Shown here piece after piece: positions 16,738 to 23,064 of a DNA stretch of 23,064 nucleotides. The first letter of the stretch is position 1, and the number at the start of each line of letters is the position of its first letter. The stretch spans positions 1-23,064 of the forward strand of contig CAAFNG010000088.1 of NCBI GenBank assembly GCA_900764225.1, in the 5' to 3' direction. A model generated the notes under the pieces. It did no database searches. It saw nothing but the letters and a program-made list of their open reading frames with translations, and was not told the origin of the DNA. The stretch is from Lachnospiraceae bacterium. GTDB lineage: Bacteria > Bacillota > Clostridia > Lachnospirales > Lachnospiraceae. The position numbers and the translations under genes are program-made.

Positions 16738-17406
16738 CTACATCTGAACAACCATGACATCATGGATGTTCGGATTCTGGTGAATGCTTTCTACAATATC
16801 TTCCGGAAGATGGCCGTCAGATTCTACAATGGTATAGGCAGTAGTTCCTTTGGATTCGCGGAAAAGACGCATAAAAGCAATGTTGATGTTACGCTCGCTT
16901 AAGCATCGGGTGATATAGGCCACAACACCTGGAGTATCCTGATGGATAACGATGATGGCACTGTATTCGCCTGTGAAATCCACTTTTACATGATTGATCT
17001 CCACGATACGGACTTTGCCGCCGCCAAGGGATTCACCCCGGACAGTCATTTCCTGGCCCTGTTCGTTGACCATATGAATATCTACGGTGTTAGGATGAAC
17101 ATCTGTTTCCATCTCATTTTGGGTAAAGGAAAAGTCGATTTCCCTATCCGTTGCAATATCAAAAGAGTTACGGATACGCATATCGTCTGTGGAAAATCCC
17201 ATGATCCCGCCAAGAAGGGCACGGTCAGTACCGTGTCCCTTGTATGTTCTGGCGAAAGAACCATAGAGAGTAAATTCCACTTTTTTAAGAGGGGGCGTGA
17301 TCATTTTCTGGGCAAGAAAAGCGATCCGCGCCGCACCTGCGGTATGAGAACTGGAAGGACCGATCATATTCGGTCCCATAACGTCAAATACACTGATAAA
17401 AGACAT
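16738..17406 (-). CDS. sdaAB: L-serine dehydratase, iron-sulfur type, beta subunit
   Basis: The partner subunit of the two-chain clostridial/Bacillus-type L-serine dehydratase; 222 residues. The N-terminal domain has IGPSSSHTAG (15-24), HGTDRA (58-63), HPNT (104-107) and ESLGGG (125-130). The C-terminus (about 149-222) is an ACT domain (IIVIHQDTPGVVAYITRCLSERNINIAFM), which in this family may bind serine as an effector. Its Shine-Dalgarno AGGAG (complement of 17418-17422) lies inside the end of the symporter gene and only 5 bases separate the two genes, so translational coupling is likely. Confidence 0.95.
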   Translation of the reverse strand: MSFISVFDVMGPNMIGPSSSHTAGAARIAFLAQKMITPPLKKVEFTLYGSFARTYKGHGTDRALLGGIMGFSTDDMRIRNSFDIATDREIDFSFTQNEMETDVHPNTVDIHMVNEQGQEMTVRGESLGGGKVRIVEINHVKVDFTGEYSAIIVIHQDTPGVVAYITRCLSERNINIAFMRLFRESKGTTAYTIVESDGHLPEDIVESIHQNPNIHDVMVVQM

Positions 17407-17411
17407 TTTGT

Positions 17412-18632
17412 TTAATTCTCCTGTGGTGTTTTTGCAATAAATTTCTTATAGATAGTGTCAACAATCACACCGATCGCATTATCACCGGATACGTTGCAGG
17501 CTGTTCCGAAGGAGTCCTGAGTGATGTAAAGCGCAACCATGATAGCGCAGATCGCACCGTTCGGGTCACCGGCTTCTTTACCGAATACCATGTACAGGAA
17601 CGGTAAGGCAGTCATAATGGAACCACCCGGAGCACCTGGGGATGCAACCATGGCAATACCCAGAGTCATGATAAACGGGACAACAGTTCCAAGGCTGATC
17701 GGCAGCTGGTTCATAAGACAGACTGCGGTTGCACAGGCTGTGATCGTGATCATGGAACCAGCCATGTGGATGTTGGCACAGAGCGGAACTACGAAGTTAC
17801 GGATCTGTTCACATACTCCGTCTTTTTTTGCACATTCCAGATTGACAGGAATCGTGGCAGCGGAGGACTGGGTTCCAAGTGCTGTTGTGTATCCCGGGAT
17901 CTGATTGCGGATCAGGGCAAGCGGATTCTTCTTGCTGACAGTTCCTGCAATGATGAACTGAATGGTAATGCAGATCAGATGCATGGCAATGACAACAAGG
18001 AATACTTTCCAGAGGATGCTTAAGATCGCAAAGGTTTTTCCGGAAATAGTCATATCTGTGAAGGTTCCGCAGATATAGAGCGGAAGCAGCGGGATGATGA
18101 TCGTATGAAGTACTTTGTCAATGATCTTTGAAAAATCATTCATTCCATTGTACAGGCTGTTTCCAAGCTCTTTTCCACGCATGGAAGAAAGGCACAGACC
18201 CATGATAAATGCAAGTGCAACTGCGGAAAGGGTATCCATGACCGGTTCCAGGGTGATAGAGAAGAATGGAGTCAGGGAAGCGTCAGCAGTAGCTGCGATC
18301 TGATCCAGTGCACCTTCACTCATAAAGTGAGGAAAAAGGTTTGAGGATACCAGGTAAGAAGCAGAGCCTGCGATCAGGGTAGAACCATAAGCAAGGGCTA
18401 CCGTGATCAGGAGAAGCTTACCTGCACCCTGTGACAGATCTGCAATTCCCATGGTTACATAGGCAAGGATCATCAGCGGGATGACAAATTTTAAAAAGGT
18501 ACTGAAAAATCCGGAAAGGGTTACAACAAAACGACAGAAGCCCTCCGGGAGAAACTGACCGAACAGGATACCAACGATAATGGCAATGATCAGTTTCGGT
18601 ACAAGTCCGATCTTGATTTTTTTCTTTTCCAT
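17412..18632 (-). CDS. Dicarboxylate/amino acid:cation symporter, probably for serine (SstT-like)
   Basis: A 406-residue membrane transporter of the DAACS/SLC1 family (glutamate-transporter fold: eight helices plus two re-entrant hairpins). The hairpin-1 Ser motif is ALGTQSSAATIPVNL, the NMDGT-like element in TM7 is NIHMAGS, and TM8 reads QDSFGTACNVSGDNAIGVIVD. Aligned by eye to GltPh, the Asp394, Thr398, Asn401 and Asp405 positions are kept, but the Arg397 position that binds an acidic side chain is Gly. That argues for a neutral amino acid. Together with co-transcription with sdaAB and sdaAA, serine (perhaps also threonine) is the likely substrate, carried with Na+. It is first in the operon, with an AGGAGGAAAG-type site upstream of ATG 18632. 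Confidence 0.9.
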   Translation of the reverse strand: MEKKKIKIGLVPKLIIAIIVGILFGQFLPEGFCRFVVTLSGFFSTFLKFVIPLMILAYVTMGIADLSQGAGKLLLITVALAYGSTLIAGSASYLVSSNLFPHFMSEGALDQIAATADASLTPFFSITLEPVMDTLSAVALAFIMGLCLSSMRGKELGNSLYNGMNDFSKIIDKVLHTIIIPLLPLYICGTFTDMTISGKTFAILSILWKVFLVVIAMHLICITIQFIIAGTVSKKNPLALIRNQIPGYTTALGTQSSAATIPVNLECAKKDGVCEQIRNFVVPLCANIHMAGSMITITACATAVCLMNQLPISLGTVVPFIMTLGIAMVASPGAPGGSIMTALPFLYMVFGKEAGDPNGAICAIMVALYITQDSFGTACNVSGDNAIGVIVDTIYKKFIAKTPQEN

Positions 18633-18663
18633 TTGGATTCTTTCCTCCTGAGTATGAAGTTAT

Positions 18664-18686
18664 ACTGTCTTTGTACGAAAGACAGT
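18664..18686. promoter_or_regulatory. Perfect 9-bp inverted repeat, candidate LysR operator or leader hairpin
   Basis: ACTGTCTTT (18664-18672), a GTACG centre, then AAAGACAGT (18678-18686). It lies 32 bases upstream of the symporter start, in the 179-base gap shared with the divergent LysR gene. It contains the T-N11-A arrangement often seen at LysR sites. On the minus strand it would also be a stable hairpin just upstream of the ribosome-binding site, so an RNA role is equally possible. Confidence 0.5.
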
Positions 18687-18715
18687 TGCTTTATTAAATT
18701 TGCACAAAAAGTCGA

Positions 18716-18744
18716 TTGACGTCATCGTGGTTGTATTGTAACAT
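18716..18744 (+). promoter_or_regulatory. Candidate promoter of the LysR-type gene
   Basis: TTGACG at 18716-18721, a 17-base spacer and TAACAT at 18739-18744. An alternative is TTGACA at 18744-18749 with a poor CATAGA -10 at 18767-18772. The first overlaps an 8-bp palindrome TGACGTCA (18717-18724). No convincing minus-strand promoter for the symporter operon could be picked by eye. Confidence 0.35.
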
Positions 18745-18817
18745 TGACATAAGAATAAGGCAAATTCATAGATTTCATTATTATATTGAAAAATTTTCAT
18801 AGGAAAGAGGAATGAGT

Positions 18818-19690
18818 ATGGAAATCCGTCAGCTGGAGACATTTGTGCAGGTAGCACAGCTTCAGAGCTTTTCCAGGGCAGCAGAAGTTCTGGGATATTC
18901 CCAGTCGGCGATCACAGTGCAGATCCGTCTTCTGGAAAATGAGCTGGAAACCAGACTTTTTGACAGAACCGGAAAGAGAGTAGTGCTGACTCCTTCTGGA
19001 AAAGAATTTCTGGAGCATGCGAACCGGATCCTGTACGATGTAAACCGGGCAAAAAAATCAATGAATGATGATGCAGAGCTTAAAAACCCGCTGCATATCG
19101 GAACGATCGAATCTCTCTGCACGGCGAAGCTTCCTTCGATTCTCAGTAAATTCCGGGAACTTCATCCAAAAGTCAGCCTCCAGGTGACGATCGATACTCC
19201 GGAGCAGCTGATCAGGATGATGGAGCATAACGGGCTGGATCTTATTTATATCTTGGATACGCCAAGATGGGACCAGAACTGGATAAAAGTGATGGAGAAA
19301 GCAGAACCTGTGGTATTTGTGGCATCCGCGGATTCAGGGTTTGCCGGAAAAATCCTGAAGCTTGATGATATTCTTAAGGAACCGTTTTTTCTCACAGAGA
19401 AGAACGCCAATTACAGGCAGGCACTGGATCAACAGCTGGCACTCAGGCGTCAGGCACTTTCACCGGTACTGGAGATCAGCGATACTGCTTTTATCATACG
19501 CATGCTGGAAAAAAATCACGGACTTTCGTTTCTTCCGTATCTTGCTGTGGAGCGTGATATCCGTAAGAAACGGATCGCGCTTCTTAATGTGGAGGATGTG
19601 GAGATCTCCATGTACCGGCAGATCTTTTATCATAAGAATAAATTCAGAACAAGGGAAATGGAAGAGTTTATCAGACTTGCGGCAGAGTGA
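18818..19690 (+). CDS. LysR-type transcriptional regulator
   Basis: A 290-residue LysR-family protein of usual length. The N-terminal winged helix-turn-helix (about 18-37) reads SFSRAAEVLGYSQSAITVQI, followed by LENELETRLFDRTGKRVVLT; the rest is the periplasmic-binding-like effector domain. ATG 18818 is preferred because AGAGGA (18806-18811) sits 6 bases upstream; ATG 18812 two codons earlier is possible. It is divergent from the serine symporter-dehydratase operon with a 179-base gap, the usual layout for a LysR regulator and its target. Serine or a related metabolite as effector is inference. Confidence 0.94.
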   Translation: MEIRQLETFVQVAQLQSFSRAAEVLGYSQSAITVQIRLLENELETRLFDRTGKRVVLTPSGKEFLEHANRILYDVNRAKKSMNDDAELKNPLHIGTIESLCTAKLPSILSKFRELHPKVSLQVTIDTPEQLIRMMEHNGLDLIYILDTPRWDQNWIKVMEKAEPVVFVASADSGFAGKILKLDDILKEPFFLTEKNANYRQALDQQLALRRQALSPVLEISDTAFIIRMLEKNHGLSFLPYLAVERDIRKKRIALLNVEDVEISMYRQIFYHKNKFRTREMEEFIRLAAE

Positions 19691-19704
19691 TCTGCCGCTT
19701 TTTT
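19679..19704 (+). terminator. Intrinsic terminator overlapping the LysR-type stop codon
   Basis: GCGGCAGA (19679-19686) and TCTGCCGC (19691-19698) form a perfect 8-bp stem with loop GTGA, followed by T6 (19699-19704). The gene's stop codon TGA is in the loop. Confidence 0.92.
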
Positions 19705-19782
19705 GACGGAGGTCTGAGAAAGTAAAAGTTGTAAAAAAACAAAAAATATGGCACTATAAAGAAAAAACGAGGAGTGATCAAC

Positions 19783-20250
19783 ATGGATTTTACAGAAGAA
19801 GCAAAGCAGCTTGGATTTTCCGATGCAGCAGTTATGGATACCAATAAGCTGGTATTTATGCCGGAGTACCGTGTTTTCTGTGAGGAAAATGCCTGTGGCA
19901 ATTATGATAAGAATCCGGCCTGTCCACCGGAGAGCGGAACGGTGGAGGAGATGAAGGAACGTGCCCTTAAATATGAAAAAACTCTGGTACTTCAGACAAC
20001 CCAGGATGGATTTATGGACTATAAAAAAGCGAAGCTTTTTCACAATAAGCTTACCGAGCAGCTGGCAGAAAAGATGAAAGAAGCAGGAAAAATAGATCTG
20101 CTCATTATGAGTGCAGGTCCTTACAAGCACAATTCCTGCATGTCGGCCTACTGTGTCAATGCACAGAAGATGGCAGACGAGGTAAATATGCTCTGCTGGA
20201 CAGATGACGGAAAGATCCGATATTTTTCACAGATTCTCTTTCATGAATAA
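19783..20250 (+). CDS. DUF2284 domain protein, predicted metal-binding
   Basis: A 155-residue soluble protein matching DUF2284, a family of predicted metal-binding proteins of unknown function common in anaerobes. Conserved cysteines are Cys33, Cys38 and Cys47 (CEENACGNYDKNPACPP) and Cys119 and Cys124 (HNSCMSAYC), with a further Cys138; these could hold a metal or an iron-sulfur cluster. The start at ATG 19783 is set by AGGAG (19770-19774), 8 bases upstream; a GTG at 19774 overlaps that site and is unlikely. It stands alone between the LysR terminator and the decayed GGDEF gene. No clear promoter was found in the 90 bases upstream. Cellular role unknown. Confidence 0.85.
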   Translation: MDFTEEAKQLGFSDAAVMDTNKLVFMPEYRVFCEENACGNYDKNPACPPESGTVEEMKERALKYEKTLVLQTTQDGFMDYKKAKLFHNKLTEQLAEKMKEAGKIDLLIMSAGPYKHNSCMSAYCVNAQKMADEVNMLCWTDDGKIRYFSQILFHE

Positions 20251-20287
20251 TCTGGTTGATTTTGTATACTTTTTTGCGTTAAAGAAC

Positions 20288-20316
20288 TGGACATATTGCC
20301 TAAATTGGGTTAAAAT
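20288..20316 (+). promoter_or_regulatory. Predicted promoter upstream of the GGDEF pseudogene
   Basis: TGGACA at 20288-20293, a 17-base spacer and TAAAAT at 20311-20316. It may still drive the downstream hybrid kinase, because no terminator was seen between them. Confidence 0.55.
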
Positions 20317-20368
20317 TTAATCTATATGTATGTCAAAACGTATAAAAGTTCCGGAGGTGGACTGGAAG

Positions 20369-21022
20369 ATGAAGAAAAAGATGAGGATCGAAAAAGTAAG
20401 CACCTGGGGGATGGTGATTGCTTTTGTCCTCACGTTTGTATTTCTTGGAATCGCAGTATGGAGCTGGGGAGAGTTCATGCAATAGAATATAAAGCCATGC
20501 GTCTTGTTGTAGGAACTACCGGATTTGCGAAGGAAGCCTGGCCGGAGAAAGTACAGAAGGTGACTCTGACGCAGCAGGAAGAGGATCTTTCTGTCAACGG
20601 AAAACTTCGGACAGCGCAGCAGCTTGTAAGTAACAACCGCTATCAGGCATACAAAGAAAGAATTGTTTCAAAATGCACAGAATGCAAGGATGCACTTGCG
20701 GAGAACACACGGAACGTACAGGGAAAATCCATCCATATTTCCAAGGAGATCGTAAAGAAGCTGGAAGTCTGTATGTCGATTCTGGTGATCCTGGTCATTG
20801 CAATAAGCATTATGATCCGGCGGCTGATCGTTCAGCCATTACTCAGCTATAACCAGAGTATCAAGAACGGAGAGATCTTTGGATGATCTTCCGGCAGTGT
20901 CCTTAAGCGTGGGAACTGCATTTGCAGACCGTGAGAATCCGGGAGAAAGCATTTTCAAGGATGCAGATAAAGCCCTCTATCATGTAAAAGAGCATGGAAG
21001 GAACGGATGCAGCTTCTACTAA
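20369..21022 (+). pseudogene. Decayed membrane diguanylate cyclase (GGDEF) with frameshift and loss of the catalytic core
   Basis: Three pieces of one protein in two frames. Piece 1 (20369-20485), after GGAGG at 20353-20357, begins MKKKMRIEKVSTWGM, contains a membrane segment and stops at TAG after GEFMQ. Piece 2, one frame over, runs from about 20487 (IEYKAMRLVV) through a helical sensor region and a second membrane helix (VCMSILVILVIAISIMIRR) to KNGEIFG and a stop at 20884-20886. Piece 3 (20882-21022), back in the first frame, reads DDLPAVSLSVGTAF, FKDADKALYHVKEHGRNGC and SFY then TAA, which is the end of a GGDEF domain. The GGDEF signature, I-site and roughly 120 or more residues between pieces 2 and 3 are missing. 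An open frame starting at 20326 covers piece 2, but its first 50 or so codons are out of frame with the real N-terminus and lack a ribosome site. Confidence 0.85.
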
Positions 21023-21057
21023 AAATGTGATAGTAAGGAAGACAGAGGAATAAAAAA

Positions 21058-23061
21058 ATGGGTTTGTTAGATGGACACGATATGGAAGAAATTCTGTTGG
21101 AGTCCAAAATGGGCTTCTGGAAAATTGAATTTGCCGAAGGGGAAGAGCCGCGTTTTTATGCAGATCATGTAACAGATGAGCTGCTGGGAATTTCACCGGA
21201 AATGACTCCCGAGGAACGTTTTCGCTTTCACAGAAAGCATATCCACGAAGATGATATGGAAATGTTCATGGAATACTCGGATAAGCTTTTGGTGGAGCGT
21301 ACAGAAATAGTTTATCGTTATGTACATCCGATCAGTGGAGAGATGTATGTGCGCTGCAGCGGCAAAAAAGACAATGCAGTAAAAGATCGTATCTGTATTG
21401 TAGGATTTCACCAGGATATTTCCGAAACAATCCGTGTGGAAAAAGGGAAACTTGCAGAGCAGCGTCTTGCAGAGCAGAACTATACTCTGCGTAAGGAACA
21501 TATGATCCAGAAAGGATACTATAAGGATCTGCTGGATGTACAGAACTGCGGACTGATGGCCTATACACTTCCGGAACATAAGCTGATTCATATGAATGCA
21601 GAGGCATTGCGGATTTATGGTTTTCAGAGTCTGGAAGAGGTACAGCGCAATTTAGGTCCTATATTAAAAAGTGTTTATTACCCGGATCCGGAAACTGCGC
21701 TGAAGCTGAGAGCACTTCGAAGTATAGATGACACTGTGGAATATGAATGTGTCATCAATAAAGGAACTCCAAAGGAGTGCCATGCAATGGCGAAGACAGG
21801 AATATTTCAGACACCGGACGGAGAACGGGCTGTTGTCACTACGTTTCTGGATGTGTCACAGATGATCATGCTGAAAACTGCTCTGAAGCAGGCAGAAGAG
21901 GGAAGCAGGGCGAAAACGTCTTTTTTATTTAATATGTCGCACGATCTGCGTACACCGATGAATGCGATCATCGGATTTGCGGAATTGATGAAGAGACACT
22001 GGCATGAAAGAACACTGGCAGAGAATTATCTGTATAAGCTGGAGGAGGCGAGCAGTTATCTTCTGGAGATCATCAACAATGTGCTTGAGACCGCACGAAT
22101 CGAAAGCGGCAAGGAGACCTTAAAAGAAGAATCGAACAGTCTTGAAAAGCTTTATGAAGATCTGAAGATCATTACAGAAGGTACCATGCAGGAGAAACAT
22201 CTTACTTTCTCTGAAGATATTCATATCCGTCATGACTGTGTAATCTGTGATTCACTGAAGCTTCGGGAAATCTTTGTGAATATACTGGGAAATTCAGTGA
22301 AATATACACCTCAGTATGGACAGATCCGTATGACGGTGACGGAGCTTGAATCAGAGAAAGAAAATTATGCTACATACCAGACTGTGATCCAGGATTCCGG
22401 AATCGGAATGAGCCAGGAATATCTGGGACATATTTTTGAGCCATTTTCAAGAGAAAAGAATTCATCGGAATCAGGAGTGATCGGTACCGGACTGGGGCTT
22501 TCCATCGTCAGATCACTGGTAGAGATGATGGGCGGAAAGATTTCTGTGGAGAGTGAAGAAGGAAATGGCACGAAGTTTACAGTGGTGATGTCCCATCCGA
22601 TTTCAGAGGAACAGAAGAATTCAGCCCCTTCAGATAAAGAAAATCGGAAGAAAGAGAAAGTCAGTGTGAAGAAGCTGGAAGGCAAGAGAATCCTGATCGC
22701 AGAGGATAATGCGCTGAATGCCGAGATCATACTGACGATCCTTGGTGATTATAAGATCCGCGCAGAGCTTGTACAGGATGGACAACGGGCGGTTGATATC
22801 ATAAAGAAAATGCCGGCAGATTATTACGATATGATACTGATGGATATCCAGATGCCGCATATGGATGGATATGAGGCCACCAGAGCAATACGTTCACTGA
22901 AAGGACGAAGATCAGAGATTCCGATCGTGGCAATGACAGCTAATGCTTTTGAGGAAGACAGAAGAGCAGCTTTTGAAGCCGGAATGAATGGTCACATTGC
23001 GAAACCGATCGAGATCAGGGGACTTCTGAAAACAATAGCAGAAATTTTAAAATTACTATAA
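21058..23061 (+). CDS. Soluble hybrid sensor histidine kinase/response regulator (PAS-PAS-HisKA-HATPase-REC)
   Basis: A complete 667-residue signalling protein with no membrane segment, so it senses a cytoplasmic signal. Two PAS-like regions (about 10-125 with [18 protein letters not shown] and GFHQDISE; about 150-280 with [27 protein letters not shown]) lead to HisKA with phospho-accepting His295 ([17 protein letters not shown]). The HATPase domain has [23 protein letters not shown] and GNGTKF. The receiver domain (about 540-665) starts [14 protein letters not shown], carries Asp596 ([18 protein letters not shown]) and ends with the Lys of IAKPI. AGAGGA 8 bases before ATG sets the start. It lies 35 bases after the GGDEF remnant, probably in the same transcript; no output domain is present, so a separate phosphotransfer or regulator partner is expected. 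The stop is 3 bases from the window end. Confidence 0.95.
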   Translation: MGLLDGHDMEEILLESKMGFWKIEFAEGEEPRFYADHVTDELLGISPEMTPEERFRFHRKHIHEDDMEMFMEYSDKLLVERTEIVYRYVHPISGEMYVRCSGKKDNAVKDRICIVGFHQDISETIRVEKGKLAEQRLAEQNYTLRKEHMIQKGYYKDLLDVQNCGLMAYTLPEHKLIHMNAEALRIYGFQSLEEVQRNLGPILKSVYYPDPETALKLRALRSIDDTVEYECVINKGTPKECHAMAKTGIFQTPDGERAVVTTFLDVSQMIMLKTALKQAEEGSRAKTSFLFNMSHDLRTPMNAIIGFAELMKRHWHERTLAENYLYKLEEASSYLLEIINNVLETARIESGKETLKEESNSLEKLYEDLKIITEGTMQEKHLTFSEDIHIRHDCVICDSLKLREIFVNILGNSVKYTPQYGQIRMTVTELESEKENYATYQTVIQDSGIGMSQEYLGHIFEPFSREKNSSESGVIGTGLGLSIVRSLVEMMGGKISVESEEGNGTKFTVVMSHPISEEQKNSAPSDKENRKKEKVSVKKLEGKRILIAEDNALNAEIILTILGDYKIRAELVQDGQRAVDIIKKMPADYYDMILMDIQMPHMDGYEATRAIRSLKGRRSEIPIVAMTANAFEEDRRAAFEAGMNGHIAKPIEIRGLLKTIAEILKLL

Positions 23062-23064
23062 CAG

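Noticed and set aside
16942..17415. 157-residue plus-strand open frame opposite sdaAB
   Set aside because: It is antisense to conserved SdaAB motifs with no start signal.

Overview
The window (about 23 kb, moderate GC, Shine-Dalgarno sites of the AGGAGG type, short UTRs) looks like a chromosomal segment of a Gram-positive gut anaerobe, most likely a member of Lachnospiraceae (Blautia/Ruminococcus-like). This rests on gene content and on the style of the giant secreted protein (acidic N-terminal linker, group 3 Ig-like, MBG-like, Big_2, InlB-type and FN3 modules); no marker gene fixes the genus. The first 52 bases are not biological: they read as an Illumina P7/i7/Nextera transposon adapter, so genomic sequence starts near position 53.

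Left part (53-5600): an AraC-type regulator, then a monocistronic glycogen phosphorylase (glgP) with its own strong promoter. A long bidirectional hairpin separates it from the convergent NAD-diphosphatase-type Nudix gene (nudC, minus strand). nudC and a TraX-family membrane protein gene are divergent; their two -35 boxes sit in the arms of an inverted repeat.

Centre (5650-14950): one gene of 9 kb with a near-consensus promoter encodes a secreted protein of about 3023 residues. Its body is twelve degenerate units of about 200 residues (a PPC-like beta-sandwich plus a group 3 Ig-like half), followed by four MBG-like repeats, Big_2, an InlB-type repeat and FN3. No sortase, SLH or transmembrane anchor is visible. 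This is the most novel object in the window. A strong two-hairpin terminator follows.

Right part (15000-19710): a synthetase-only (p)ppGpp synthetase converges on a three-gene minus-strand L-serine operon (Na+/amino-acid symporter, then sdaAB, then sdaAA), with a divergent LysR-type gene that probably controls it. The operon would import serine and deaminate it to pyruvate and ammonia. After the LysR terminator come a DUF2284 protein, a decayed membrane diguanylate cyclase (GGDEF) pseudogene with a frameshift and a missing GGDEF core, and an intact soluble hybrid histidine kinase (PAS-PAS-HisKA-HATPase-receiver) that ends at the window edge.

I saw no tRNA, rRNA, CRISPR array, insertion sequence or phage gene.
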